This document shows, in pieces, positions 22,601 through 36,100 of a stretch of 64,000 nt of DNA. Position 1 is the first letter of the stretch; each line of letters opens with the position of its first letter. A model generated the notes under the pieces. That model was given only the letters and a program-made list of their open reading frames with translations. It had not been told where the DNA came from and ran no database searches. The translations under genes and the position numbers were made by a program. The stretch is from Parus major. Its lineage: Eukaryota > Chordata > Aves > Passeriformes > Paridae. The stretch is taken from the NCBI RefSeq assembly GCF_001522545.3, contig NC_031769.1, forward strand, positions 76,256,904 through 76,320,903, written 5' to 3'.

Positions 22601-25600
22601 TAATGGCAATTTTTCAATTATAACAGAAAAAAAAAAAGTTGTCATTCAAAGTGCCTGAGCTTTCCTGGCTTTCTCCTTTGGTCTTGGCTATTTAAAACTG
22701 TCTCACCACTTGATGCCTCTCTGGATCATCAAGAGATTTGAGCTCTTTCTGTTTTTCCCTCATATCTTTCTCTCCACCCCACCTGAAAGTACTCATCTAA
22801 TGAGTTGGAAATTACTTTAAGACTGAAATAGAAAGCAGAAGGAAGGTAAAAAATCGAAGCAAGAATGGAAGCAATAATTACAAGTTGATTTTATGGAAAC
22901 CTGAAACAGACACTGTAGTTTTAAGGTGCTGGCCTGGATGCTGATTGTTACCACTGCAGGAAGGAGGTATGGAACTTGAAGCAAAGCTCTTGGAAGTGGA
23001 ATATTGTCTATAATTGCTCAATAGCTCAAGGAGGTGAACCAACCTACCCTTTAGAATTAACTTTTAGGAACTTTACTTACAGTAAATTAGTGTGACAGCT
23101 GCCATTGGCAAACAGGAGGGAGAATTGCTAAATAGTTTACAGTGGCAAAATACCAGGGGAAAATCATTATAGGCAATGCTGTGTAAAATGCATATAATGC
23201 AATGCTGTGTAAATGCTGCTAATGCATACAAGACAATTTTAAATAGACTGCAGTTTAGAAAATGTTTGATAATTTAAAACAAGTATACTTCTTTCATGCC
23301 AAAGATGAGGAGTTGATTATCTTCCAGCAGACAACATGCAATATTACCACTCAGTACTACAAATCAGAAGTTAGAGAATTCCTGTGAAAAATGGAAATAT
23401 TTTCTGTGCTCACAGGGTTTCTCATTGATACGAAAAAAAACTTATCTGTGTCAGCTTGCATGAATGGGCTGCCAAAATGAAACTCAGCATTTCCTGAGTA
23501 TTTCATCTAGATACCTTCAGCTGAGATTACAAAGACAGCTGTGTTCAAATTATATTTTTCAACAAGAAATAAAAAGGGACTTTAAACAAGACAGTTTCTT
23601 TTCTTCCTTTTCCCTGAGTTAAGTTGTATGTTGGATAGGTGATTCTCATGATATTCACCAATAAAAACCTATAGCCAAAAGAAGCAGCAAAGTTCTTACC
23701 TTTCTCTGTGTGTCAAGAAAAGCCAATACATTTTGTTTGCATATAAATGTAGTCTACATTACAATAGGTAAGAATAATGTTCAATACTAAATGCTCAGGT
23801 TCAATATGACTGCCTACCTATTTCCTGTCTAGTATATGAGCTTCCTAACAACTTTGTTTCCTCTTCAAAATATTTTGAAATCTGTCTCACTTCAGTCAGG
23901 ATTCTAAAGCTACAAAGGTAAATACAATGAAAGTGTATCCAAATACAATTATAAATGCATCAGCAGGCATTTGTGAAAAAGAGATACTACAGATTCAACA
24001 GCAGCAGAGAATATATGGATACAGCTAAGAACAAGGGTCTGATTTTTAACAAGATTTTGTTTCTACAAAAGAGTGCTATTTTATCCTTTTAGGGTTTACT
24101 TTTATGCTATATTCTCATAGGTTATTTTAAAGGGGAGGCAAAGAAACCCTGTAATGAAACTTTCAGGCTTCCTGTCCTTGAATTCCTTCCATAAGGTCCC
24201 AGAAAATGTAAGTTCCCTGTACCTACTGTGAAGCCTTATGACTGCATATGGAGCAAACAACTAAGAACCGTCAGTACCTGATGGCAGTACAAGGAAAAAG
24301 TAATAGAACAACTAATTAGAATAGTATTGCTTCACTACAACTTTTCTCTTGTAAAAACAACTACTGCAGAAGGGCAGTGGAGTCACAGACCTCACATCAC
24401 CTTGTTTACACTTTATTTTTTTTTGCAAGCACTGCAAGTACTGTGGATTCAGCTTGCTACTACACCTTCAGTAGTCTAAGCTTTGCTTATCAATTTGTTA
24501 GATACTCAAGAACCTAAACACAGAGGACACAGAATCCCTAAATCTCAGCAAAAAGACACAGATCCATAAATCTATTCTGTCAATTCAAGGATCTGTTGCC
24601 ACATTTGTATTTTAGGATTTGAATGTTTAATAATTTTGCCCACCACCACTATTTTCTGTTTAAGAAACCATATAATCAAAACATACAAATTTTGTAGTAC
24701 TAATGAAATATTGGTAATTTATTCCCGAATTGTTCCATGAATATTCAAATCTGTAGAAGAAAGCACTCCTAGAAGACATTTGCTTTTCCTCTAAAATTCA
24801 TAATCTTTAATTTTCCTCAGAGTACTTAAATCAAATTATTCTGAGAGTCAGGCACAATGCAGAAAAAAAAATATCGAAAACAGGCTTCCAATATATGGTT
24901 ACTTCTATCTCAAAATACCTATTATACATCTAAGGAGAATATGCAAAACCAATAAAAAAAAGATAAACACTGATATGGAGTGAAAAAAAATGTGGAAATG
25001 AATAGAAAACACAGTTTAAAAACTTTCTCAGAGGAATAAGATGACAGCTTTACAGAATAAGGATATTGCAGGCTATGATGATATGCAATATACCTTGCAT
25101 GTGGAACAAATCCTATATTTGTCAGACATCACCTGGACCAAATTAAGATTAAGGATGACATGCATAGTCATGTAATATGACTTTTTCAGGGGAAGACTGT
25201 CAGAATAAAATTCTGTGTTGTTAAGTAGATGATAAGGTTCATGCCTGTTAACTCTACTCCACGTATTTTAATATTTTCATAGATACTACAATTAATAAAT
25301 ATAAGAGTCATGGTCTTGTGTGAAATTTCAAGAATTGTTTGCCTTTTGAAAGAATAAAATATATAGCCATTACATGAATCCTCAATATAGGTGTTATCCA
25401 TGAGTTTCCAAAGCATGAAACATTATAGAAATGTATATATAACCAATTTTTTTCAGAAAAAAAGCTAGAAGCAGGCAACATGAGTCTGACTGTCATTTCA
25501 GGATTTCATCGTTTCCTTCCAAATTGCAAAGACATTAGGATTCCCTGGAGTTATCTAAAGCCAAAAGAATTATGAAGAGTCATATCAGGCAGTAAAAGGT

Positions 25601-25894
25601 GTAAAGGCCACAAGAAATAATGACTGAGTTATTAAGGCTGGAATAGTTAATAGGAGTATGATATTGGGCATCATTTCCAAGCAAAAGTTTCTGGTTAGAT
25701 GGAAAATGTTCCTTGAAGTCTTTCAGGATGAGCAAGCTGCTCAATGTGGAATTTATTTCTATTACCTTTACAATTGATTTGACTGTCTTTTTGGGTTTTG
25801 AGTCACAAAGTATAAACCATTCAGAGAACAAACACACCCAAATAAACCAAACAGTCCTGTGAGGTTTTCCCAAAACCCAGTAAAAATATAATAT
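19693..25894. other. Long unannotated stretch; no gene supported
   Basis: AT-rich unique DNA. Small features: a 29-bp unit starting AACTCTTCTAACTTCTCTT occurs twice in tandem (19996-20048), and a short repeat AATGCTGTGTAAA recurs at 23174-23215. The segment 20880-21050 is locally richer in G+C and contains CGGCCGCCAGTGACGTGG, where TGACGTGG resembles a CRE/E-box-type site. Minus-strand frames at 20727 and 21126 (80 and 72 aa) overlap it but match no family I know. Confidence 0.5.
19996..20048. repeat. 29-bp tandem duplication, two copies
   Basis: AACTCTTCTAACTTCTCTT at 19996 recurs at 20025. The second copy is followed by GGCTG where the first has AGCTC. Confidence 0.85.
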
Positions 25895-26182
25895 TACTAA
25901 ACTGTAAAGGATGAGTTAAAGAGGATAAAGTAAATACTAAACTGAAAGAGGATGGATTTAGGTTGAATATTACGAAGAAATCTCTGCTACGAGGGTTTTG
26001 AGGCACTGAACAGGCTGTTCAAATGAGCTGTGGATGTCATGTCCCTGGAAGAGTTCAAAGTCAGGTTGGATGGGAGTTTGAGCAATCGGGTCTAGTGGAA
26101 GTTGCCTTGCATGCAGCAGAAAATTTGGAAACAAAAAATCTTTAATGCTCCTTCCAACCCAAATCACCCTATGATTCTATGT
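25895..26182 (+). mobile_element. CR1 LINE fragment, 3' terminus
   Basis: An eroded CR1 tail. Recognisable parts are AGAGGATGGATTTAGGTTGA, TTGAGGCACTGAACAGGCTG, GCTGTGGATGTCATGTCCCT, TTCAAAGTCAGGTTGGATGG, GGTCTAGTGGAAG, then CCTTCCAACCC and the terminal CCTATGATTCTATG. Minus-strand open frames at 25821 and 25970 are its shadows. Confidence 0.93.
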
Positions 26183-28074
26183 TCTTCAAGACAAACAAAA
26201 CTGATGTGTCAGTGACAGTTTCCATTAAAAGTCATTTATTCAACATTCTTTTATGAACTGTTGCAATGTTTTTCTGTTAGTATTATATTCACAGACATAC
26301 AATACCTTTACAATTGTGTTTGTCTGCAGATGAAAACCATCAAATTTTTTAAAATTATGAGATTTCCACTGAGTTTCTGATGCTTCAGAAAGACTGCTTG
26401 ATGCTTGTAGCATGCTTATTACAGGAATTTTCCTCAATATTGAGATAATGGTAATAGAGTAAGAACACAGAGGATAACACAATCCAGGAAGAGTAGTACC
26501 TGTTACATTAATTTTGGACTGAAGTAAGCAGCATGGTGCCATTTAGAGCAGCAATGTTCCTGGGGACATGAATACTTTCCAGACCTAGACATGCCTCACC
26601 ACTGACAGCATTCAGCTTCTGCCACAGCCATGGCTGTTTTAACAGTGTGAGGGTTAAAGAGTGAGAGAATGGGGGCTTGATCACCAGATGACTCTAGTCC
26701 CTTGCCTTCTTCCCTTTAATGGGGGCAGATTGTCACCTCAATAACTTCTTTCAGTGTTCTGCATCTTAATTTCCATATCACTCTTCCCCATCCATTATTA
26801 TAATTTGTGTACAATGACACACGGTTCTTGCTATAGATAGCAAGGGAAGTATACTGGGTCCCTGTTTAAAATTGAGCCTTGAATGGCTACTAAACTTTCA
26901 CCAATCCTATAATGATGCATGCAAATTCACACCAGCCTTCTGATATAATTTCAGATACACGCAGTTATTTGCAAAAATGTAATACATACCTAAACACACT
27001 GAGTCAGAAGTACACATTAGGAAACATATATTATTAACAATATCTGATTCTTCTTTGTAAATAGAGATTACTGATTCTGAGGAAAATGGAGTTAGTCTTG
27101 AATCATTTGTTGTCTGGTACATCCAATATACTGAATAAATTTCAAAACGTGTTGATCTCTAAATCAGACACCAGTTGACAGATACAGTTATTGTAAAACA
27201 AAAAGACACCCATTAAAAATTACTGTGATTATTCTACTTTTTAAATTGTTATAAACAGTACTGAAACTGTAGTATAAACAGAACCTCTTTCTGTGGGAAA
27301 GAGGTAATAAGTACACTTGGTGACAAGGAACAGTAGATAAAGCTAAGAATAATACCAGCAAAAATGGGGAGAATAGCAATGTTATTAAAGTACACAATCA
27401 GTTGCAATGCCAGCTAAAGGACTGAATGATCAATCTTTAAAAGACAGTTTTATAAGGAATTTCTCCATACAATCCTTTAGAGTTCTAAGTAATGGGAAAT
27501 AAATCCCTCTTGGATTTTATCCTTAGTCTTTAGATTTTATCTGGCTAGATTTTCATTTATTAAATCTACCTTTTTTTTTATGTTTAGCTTTATTGCTCAT
27601 CTCTGAAATTTGTGTATTTTCATAGAATATAAAAAATTCCAAGCCATGTGGAAAAGCTCTAGTATATTTGAAATTTAATTAACTCATACTCTGAAGTGTC
27701 AGTTTTAACAGTAAACCACTTAAGAGTTTCTTGGAATTTAAAGCTAGAAAAGACGTTAATGATGGTTTGAAAAATTCAGATAACATTCTGACACATTAAT
27801 TTCACTGTCTGCCAAAGCCAATCATAAAGAGTTTCTGAATGACAACACAGTCTAAGGTTTTTTTCTTTTTTTTTTTCTTCCTTTCCTTATTTAAATTTTC
27901 ATCCAGGTGATTGTACAGATCTGATACATTATGCATGATGTAGAATTGTTACTAGAAACAGAAGAAAAACAGGAATACCCAAAGCACTGATGGGCTAAAC
28001 CTGTCCTTTCACATCTTGGGATAAATCAAAACATGTCACTGTCAGCTAACCTGATTATAACAGTATGTTTCCTC
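26183..28074. other. No gene or recognisable element seen
   Basis: Unique AT-rich DNA. The 100-aa minus-strand frame at 26240-26542 lies in unique sequence and shows no recognisable domain. Confidence 0.5.
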
Positions 28075-28152
28075 ATAAAAATCTTCCACAGGTTAATATC
28101 TTCTGTTAGATATTAACCTAACAGAAGATATTAACCTGTGGAAGATTTTTAT
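28075..28152. repeat. Perfect palindrome, 35-bp arms with 8-nt loop
   Basis: Arms 28075-28109 and 28118-28152 are exact reverse complements around ATATTAAC. The loop is itself complementary to GTTAATAT inside the left arm and identical to ATATTAAC in the right arm, so alternative pairings exist. A perfect stem of this length implies recent origin or correction between the arms. The downstream 28153-28230 stretch is very AT-rich and repeats AGATTTTTATC. Confidence 0.97.
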
Positions 28153-30174
28153 CTTAATTTATATTTTAATATATATTCTTAATTTTAATTATAAAAATAA
28201 AGATTTTTATCATTATTTATAAACCTGTTGACAGGATCTAGAGTTCTCCAGTCTTCTTACTTAGCATTTACCATGTATAACATACCTGAAAAAGCCTTGA
28301 AAGCTTTCTGAGTATAATTTGAAAAAGGCAGTTTCTACTCTGATTATCTAGAGCACTGTAATTCCTGACATTCCTTCTCATTACCCAATCTACTTTATCT
28401 ACCTATATGAAGAATTTTAGTGTAACTTTAAATGAATGTCACCACAGTATGCATACCAACAACACTGGATTCCAAAGGCTGAATCACCTGAAACATTTTC
28501 TCTACTGTTCACTCATGAAATAATAATTAGCTACTGGAAACACAAGTGACACTGATGACCTTTAAAAATCCACAGCAAAATTCTGGCAGTGAGTAGCAAC
28601 ATAGCAAATTAAAAACGTAGAAAAATAAGTTTCTGGCATGTTATACTGGAGAAGCAACACTCCTGTTTTACAGAGGAGATGGACCATGGAAGACAGCAAA
28701 AATTATGCAACACACATTTCTCTTTGTAGGAGTCAGATATTTCCAAAAGACCAGATTAGACTGGAAGAAATTCAAGCAGACTTAAAAAACTTGGCCTTAT
28801 ATAAAAAGCTTATTATGCTTTCCTGAGTGAAGAAAACTACATCAGTATTTAATCAGTCTAATATTCTTTAAATCAAGATAATTATTTTGTGTATACTACC
28901 GTTACTACTGTTAAAGATGCTCTAGAGTAGTGTGGTCGTACCTGTATCTTTTATAACCTTTCTTAGATGCTAACCACAGATAGTGGTCAGTAGGAGTAGG
29001 TAGGGCAAGAGAAAAGGGGAGGAAAAAAAGAGGAAACACAGCTACCATTTATACCAGTAGTAGCAGACTAACTTCTGTAGATGAAACATTTCTTAAATAT
29101 GAAATGTATTTTGAGGGAGGAATATCTTATGTATGTATATAGGATCTATTTGCAATTTTCTTCAAATGCCACACAAGACATTAAAATACAGGGGGGATAA
29201 ATAAAAAAAACAAATTGAGAAGAAAAAGCATGGAAGTAGGTATGTATGTGAAGGCAGAAAAATCATTCTATTGAAACGTTGTAGGAGGAATTCTTGTCCA
29301 ATTTCTAAATATGTGGATGTTTTTGCAAATATTCATTCCATTACTGAGTGAAAGCTTCCTCTCTTTTGATATTCAGAGTAACTGTGACCAGGGAGACAAG
29401 GTCGGCACAGCACACTGGGCACATCAGAAGTCCCTGGTTGCTCTTAGCACAGAGAATGAGCTCCGTGCAAACAAATGAGGGTATTGGTACCCCTCTGAAG
29501 CAGATGTTGATTAAGCAAGTTCATAGTAACTTGTATTAAAAAGCAGTAGAGCTGCACAAGCTGTGTACAGAAAAATCTTTATGCTGTAAAATGTTCAATT
29601 CAAGAACTAAAGAGTAGGAAGAATCAAGAAAGACATCTGTCAAAAGCAAAAAGATAAATGAGCCACCTGGAACAGGTACATATTCTTCTATTCTTTTGAG
29701 GATGCAAGTATGAAAATCAAAACTGACCAAAAAAACCCAACAAAAAAAACCAAAATGAAAACAAACAAAAATATACCCCCAAAAAACAAACAAAGAAAGC
29801 AAAAAACCCCAACCAAACACTGACAGAGGGAAAGAAATTAAGGAAAATTATGTGTATTTTGTATCCTGCTCTCAGGCCTGAGGACCTCAACCTCTGTGGC
29901 TAAGACTAATGAGGACCAAGACAAAAGTCACCATTGAGAGCCAGCATAAGCCTTGATGAGCTTTACTCAGTACAGCACAAGATAGTTAAGGACTGATTCT
30001 CTGAGCATATAATGACTGATGGTCATTAGAAACAAACCACTGCTCACATGTTCCTTTAATGAACATCAATCCAGTAAAGCATTGTTTTAACTTTTGCAAC
30101 TGATTTGATTTGTCAGTCTTCCAGGCACCCCCATCAAGACAATCCCTAATTCTCTGATGTATATATACACAAAA
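28153..30174. other. No gene seen; A-rich low-complexity tract near 29.7 kb
   Basis: Unique DNA apart from an A/C low-complexity tract at 29729-29818. The 94-aa minus-strand frame at 29536 is Phe/Trp/Gly-rich because it reads that tract. Confidence 0.5.
29729..29818. repeat. A-rich low-complexity tract with C clusters
   Basis: Runs of A interrupted by CC and CCC (AAAAAACCCAAC-like words). It resembles the tract at 63775-63862. Confidence 0.8.
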
Positions 30175-30250
<76 letters not shown>

Positions 30251-30251
30251 C

Positions 30252-30284
<33 letters not shown>

Positions 30285-30311
30285 TACACATATATACACA
30301 TATATACACAT
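30175..30311. repeat. Compound microsatellite (TATC)n-(TA)n-(CACATATATA)n
   Basis: About 19 uninterrupted TATC units (30175-30250) are followed by a TA run (30252-30273) and three to four copies of a CACATATATA-type decamer up to 30311. The long perfect TATC array is likely length-polymorphic. The plus-strand frame at 30157 reads Tyr-Leu-Ser-Ile repeats and is not a gene. Confidence 0.97.
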
Positions 30312-31829
30312 GCATTCAGTTACAACGCACACCACATTTTTAAGTCCAGAAAACACTCCACGCTTCTTTCACAGTGTTGTTATTTGCTCAAATACCTTCC
30401 AAGGATAAAGCTACAGATATATTAATGCTTGTTTTGTTTCCTGCTGAGATGTTGGTTTATGATGTGCAGATGACTGTTTATTCAGAATGAGCTGAAATAT
30501 GGACATCTTCTGGTTGCCAGTTGTGCAGTTGTTAAATATGGTTGGCCATGACTTGACATTTAGGCATTTTATATTGACATTAAATTTTAAATCAGATGAA
30601 ATAAAGATGTTATAAGGTGTTACCAAAGATTTAAAGAGAATCTTAATTCAAAGGAAAAACTTATGGACATGTTCATTAATTCTCTTCTCTCTTCCACTCA
30701 TTTCTAAATAGTCAAGGGATAAGACATTTTAACCCATCTTAGATAAGCCTTATTTCTCAATTAACCTATTTAACATAGTCCAGTGATGATACACATGAGT
30801 GCTTTAATAGTATGTGGAACTGAGTTTTATAATGTTATAATTCACAAATGTTAGCAGGATACCACTGATGCTGGTTACTGAAGAATATCTGTCATAGCAG
30901 CATTAAATATAAAACTCCATGTTACTTCACTAGTAACAATTAAACATATTAAGAATTTGTGTTGACATTCCTGCCTTTGCTTGGACCTTTGTTGGGGAAA
31001 ATGCCAAGCCACAACATTTCTTCTATCTCCTTCTGTTGGGGACTGAAATGAAGAAAGAAAAAAAAAAAAAATAAAAAAAAAAGTTATTACAATAAGTTTA
31101 AACTCACTTTTCTTGTTAACACAAAACCTTTCAGTTACGAAGCTCTAGAGTTAAAAATTACAGAACACCACTGAACACAATACATAGCATAGGATGACCA
31201 TAAATTAGTGTTCTGGTGCAGTTGCAAAGAGGACAAATAAAACCCTAATATCAGGATAATTATTTTCATCAGAGAGCAAGAATCACAAAGTACGGGAGGT
31301 CTTAGAGAGTTTTATTTGGAATTTTGAATATTTGGTCCAACTGTGGGTACGCATGTTCATCAAAGACAAATACAGAAAGTGGAAATCCTGTCCTGTAAGT
31401 GAAGAGCAGAAGAACAAAACTGTTTTCATTTGGAGAAACAAAAGGTGACAAGGAAGAATTACTACAAAGAAATATGGCAGAAATAGGTCTAAGCACAGAA
31501 GGAGTACATAACCTCTAACCTGGAAAGGCAGGAGTAAATGACATGCAGAACTTGCTAAGTTTAAGAAGTGGGCTGGAAAACTAGAATCTAAAGACCACTT
31601 TCACTTCATATGTGCTAATAATCACTATTCTGAACTGCCAGAGAGATAAAATGGAGTAATAATTTTAAAAGAAATAAAAAAACATAAGCTATCTTCTGTA
31701 AGTGGCGTGCAAGGCTTAGAAAGACTGACTAGCTTAAGATTATGGAGGAATTAAATCTAATTTGATCACAGAAGATCACATATTAAGTATTTGATTAATA
31801 TTTAATGTCTGAGAACTTTCTTGACTTCT
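30312..31829. other. No gene seen
   Basis: Unique AT-rich DNA with an A-rich run at 31051-31082. Confidence 0.5.
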
Positions 31830-33171
31830 ACATCAAAATGTCTGCTAAGCAGTCCCAGTGGTACCCAAAAATACAGAATTCTGCAGAATTGGCTTTTCAG
31901 AAACTCCTGGCAGGTCAGAGGTAAGCAAATTTGCTATATTTCTTTCACTCAGTATGAAATACTGTCATGAAGTAGCTTTACCTTTAAGACAGCTGAGGAA
32001 AGAGGGGAAGTTGAAGCTGCTGGTGGCTGATGGGAGTTCTTCCTCCTGACCAATTATCAGTCATTTCTAAGAATTGACAGCAGATGTGACCATTAAAAAG
32101 TGAATTCAACTTGTAAACACCCCCTTAAGAAGTACAGACAGTGTCCTCTTGCTCTCTTTCTCTTCCGGCTTTTGGCAAGGTAACAAGGCTGCGTTTTGGC
32201 CTCTCCCCTTCCCTCCAGGCCGACAAGGCCGCGGGGTGGAGGGGGTGGGGGAAGGGAATCAGCGCTGCTCAGCCGAGCTTGGTTTTCAGTTTTTGCCGCT
32301 GGACTGAAACCTGATACTATGAACTCTTGTAGCTTTTTAAGNNNNNNNNNNNNNNNNNNNNNNNNNNNNNNNNNNNNNNNNNNNNNNNNNNNNNNNNNNN
32401 NNNNNNNNNNNNNNNNNNNNNNNNNNNNNNNNNNNNNNNNNNNNNNNNNNNNNNNNNNNNNNNNNNNNNNNNNNNNNNNNNNNNNNNNNNNNNNNNNNNN
32501 NNNNNNNNNNNNNNNNNNNNNNNNNNNNNNNNNNNNNNNNNNNNNNNNNNNNNNNNNNNNNNNNNNNNNNNNNNNNNNNNNNNNNNNNNNNNNNNNNNNN
32601 NNNNNNNNNNNNNNNNNNNNNNNNNNNNNNNNNNNNNNNNNNNNNNNNNNNNNNNNNNNNNNNNNNNNNNNNNNNNNNNNNNNNNNNNNNNNNNNNNNNN
32701 NNNNNNNNNNNNNNNNNNNNNNNNNNCTTTAGTGACCCATGCACACCTCGGAGAGATGTGAGATGGGAGGAGAAGATCTAATGACAGATTTTCGGGCAAC
32801 TGGCATTAGAGAAATGGAAAACTATGACAAAAATAGTTTTCTTGTGAGAAATTCCATAGATTAGCAGAAAGAGAGTTCTGTTTCTCTACAAAGACTGATG
32901 AAAAGACTCTAACAAAAATTGAGACTGTTTTGTAGCCACCAAAGTTCTAAAGTTATTTGTCTCTATGTTATCATGTCGTGTGTACAAAGAAGTGATCAAA
33001 ATGTAAAAGATGAAGGGGTTTTCTAGAAATTTACTCTTGTGTTCTTATTCTTGTAGTTTGTTAATAAACTGCCTTTATTCCTTTTAAGTTTTAAGCCTGT
33101 TTTGCTCTTGTTTTAATCCATATCTCACAACAATAAGTAATTTCTTTAGTTACTGGTTTAAAACCACGACA
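31830..33171 (+). mobile_element. Endogenous-retrovirus LTR containing the assembly gap
   Basis: The left part carries TATTTCTTTCACTCAGTATG (31938), GGCTTTTGGCAAGGTAACAAG (32168), a GC-richer block with GGCCGCGGGGTGGAGGGGGTGG-like sequence, and CTTGTAGCTTTTTAAG just before the Ns. The right part resumes after the gap with GACTGATGAAAAGACTCT (32890), a polyadenylation-like GTTAATAAACTGCC (33060), and ends AAAACCACGACA at 33171. Both flanks fit one avian ERV LTR in plus orientation, related in its 3' half to the LTR at 14.9-15.6 kb. The 5' border is approximate, and no internal viral genes are seen. Confidence 0.8.
32342..32726. other. Assembly gap (385 N)
   Basis: Unknown bases. The gap lies inside the LTR, in a position consistent with failure to resolve a repetitive segment. 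Three apparent open frames spanning it are artefacts of N translation. Confidence 1.
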
Positions 33172-36100
33172 AATACCTATGTGCTAATTTCAAATATATA
33201 TCCTTAAAAGAAAGAAAAAACATAATCAGGAACTGAATAAGCTCAAAATTTTTTGCCTCTTTTTTATTTTTTGCCATAAAGTGACATCAAAACACAATAA
33301 ATTAGCATAGATCTATATGTGCTTTCATAAGTCAAATTCAAGAAAGTTCCAATTCTTCTAAATATTTTCTCTAGCCTTCATCTGAATACATATTCTGAAT
33401 TAATTATGCCTGGACTTCAGACCCCAAATTACTTATAAAATATATTTTTGCAATAGCACAAAAGAATTTAGCTTTTTCTCACCTGTTTCTATGGTATTCT
33501 TTCTATTTCTAGATTATTACATTTTCTGTACTAATTTTTTATAATTAAAATGCATATTCAACTATTGTTTTCCTACTGTGCCCGTCAAACTTCAAAAGGT
33601 TTGAATACTTGCCATCAATGCTTCTCAAGATATAAGAAGTAGATTTATGACCTTAATGATTTATAATTTTTTAGAAAAATGACACAACTTGCTTATGTGA
33701 GCTTTAAAATTTCTATTATTAATATCTAATACATTAAAAGTTTGCTAAATCGCTGTCATTCTTTAAAAGTATACAATTTTTTTTAGTCTGGTATTTCTGA
33801 CAGATATGCACTTCTCTGCTGATGTTGCATTTGAAAGAATTAATTACAGGCAAGTATGTTTACAATATTTTGATACTCATTGTATTCTACAGTAAAAATC
33901 TATGACTAAAATCTAGTGGTTATACTTAAAGCTAAAAATATTTTCAAACCACATTGGGTACAACTGTTTTTAATTCCATGTAAACAAAACATGTAAATGT
34001 AAGTTGTTTGGTAGCATTTGTCTAGAAATTTTAATTAGGAAAGAGGAAATGGTTCATTTGATATTCGAATTTCAAATAATGCTGATTTCCAGCATTAATG
34101 GATACATGAATAGCTATGCATGCATAATCAAAGTATATAAAAATTGTTTGAGGAATTAACTAAAAAGAATGTGCTATTTTGATGTCTTCTTTTGCAAATA
34201 GAGGTAGAGATCAAAATAGCTTGATTTTAATCTGAGGTCAAATAGAAAAAGAAAAGGAAAAACAAAATCTGTTTTTAGAGCCAGTAAGGAGCTTCAGGTG
34301 CAAACTTAAGTGAAGGGACAGACATGTTTCCAACACTGGGATCTCACAAATTAATCAAGGGACAGCAAAGTCAGATTTAAACAGTTATGTTAACCTCTTC
34401 TGATACAATCCTGAATTTGGCAGTGGCTGTCACAAATTTTTCTACTGTTGCAGGCTTTTGAAGTCTATATATTTAAGCTTTTCAAATATGCTCAGCTTCA
34501 AACAGGAATTAGTATTTGATGTTTCTGTATCATGCATTATATGGGAGGCATAATAAGATTACTAATATTGTACTTTCTGACTTCATAAGCTCCAAATCTT
34601 GCCTGGGCATGGAAAAGCATCCTGGGCAAGAGAATATTCTTCCTTTTACAGAGATGGTCTGCCATTTCTCTTAATCCATGTCAGTTCTTCATTTGTACTT
34701 AAGGCAGTTTCACTGTCAAGATTTTGATTTTTGCTAATGAGTCTTGTGATTAGGAGACCACAGTTCAATACTATCAGCAAAGAGCATCTTCATTTTATGT
34801 TTTTTCTCATTTTTCTCAGTGCTCTTCATTGTCCTCTTCATGCATCCTGAGAAGCTGCATGGATCACACAGTAATGGCACTACAGAGCCCACTTTTACCA
34901 GCATTAGGGAATTTTCAGAACATTTTGTGAGATTGTTGTTTACTGAATAGCTCCAACATTACACTTTATCAGCACATTACATATCTGGGGGATGTATCAT
35001 AACTATAGACACTGAGGAAAAAGTTTGTTGCTGAGGACACCAACATGTACCAGGGAATGTAATTTCAAATGACAGCTGAGAAAGGCCACATTTCCTTTCA
35101 CCGCTTGAAGTCCAAGTTTTCCTGGTGAAGTATGGGTATTAAGCAAGACAAAGTATCTTTGGCAAGGCTACTTTCCATGCACAGAGTTGCTTATGTAATA
35201 TTATTAGACTCAAACTAGTTGTGTGACTTATTAAAATATTGCAAACAAATATACTTCACAGAATGTCTGCTTTGGGGAAATGTATGAATTAAATAATTTA
35301 TAAAAAAATGTTGCAATGTTACTAGTAACTCTCTGGGAAAGCATTCTTTGCTACAGTAGTCACAATCAATGTTCATAAACTCTTGATCTAGTAATAAAGT
35401 AAAATCCACGCATAATCCTCATTAGTTTTAATAGATTTTGACTAAATTAGTAATGCAATATAAAATTTTAACTCTAGAAATATTATCTTTGCAAGAAACC
35501 TAAGATCCCTCAGTGATTAATTTATTTTTGCTATGTTGCTGTAATTATAATAAAATTTTTAAAATTCCTCTGGCACAAATACCTGAAAAGCAATTTTTCT
35601 CATTTTGAATGGGTTTTCACAAACAAGTTTTGTCAAAAAAATATTGTTCCAGACTATTAAAAAAGTCTGACTCTTTTGATATTTTTCTGAGTTCTACTTC
35701 AGTCATTTGTTTCCATCATTTTAACTGTTTAAGATTTGGATTGTTTCAAAACTAATCTCTACTTAAGGAATTTGGATCTGTTTCTGCTATACCAGAAATC
35801 AATGTCACAGTGTAACTGTCTCAATGCTGTATTTTCCTCCAAATTAACTGTTAGTCGAAGGGACACATAACTGATGAAATATTGTTCCCTTTATTCCTCT
35901 CATCTTTAAATTTTTGTATTCTATATTGATGTGAAATGTTACCATTAGCCTCATTACTGGCTCCTTTATGGTCTTTCCTGATAGAATGGGGATTGATTAA
36001 ATGATTTTTTTTTTCCCCATGAAAGTGCTGATTATCATCAAATCATCGACTAATCTTCTTAGCAAACATATTTGCTTAATTTTTAAAGACTTAATTATTA

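Noticed and set aside
30157..30408. 83-aa plus-strand frame
   Set aside because: Translation of the TATC/TA microsatellite.
32196..32799. Three long open frames (178, 160 and 135 aa) around 32.2-32.8 kb
   Set aside because: They run through the 385-N gap; the apparent length is only translated N.
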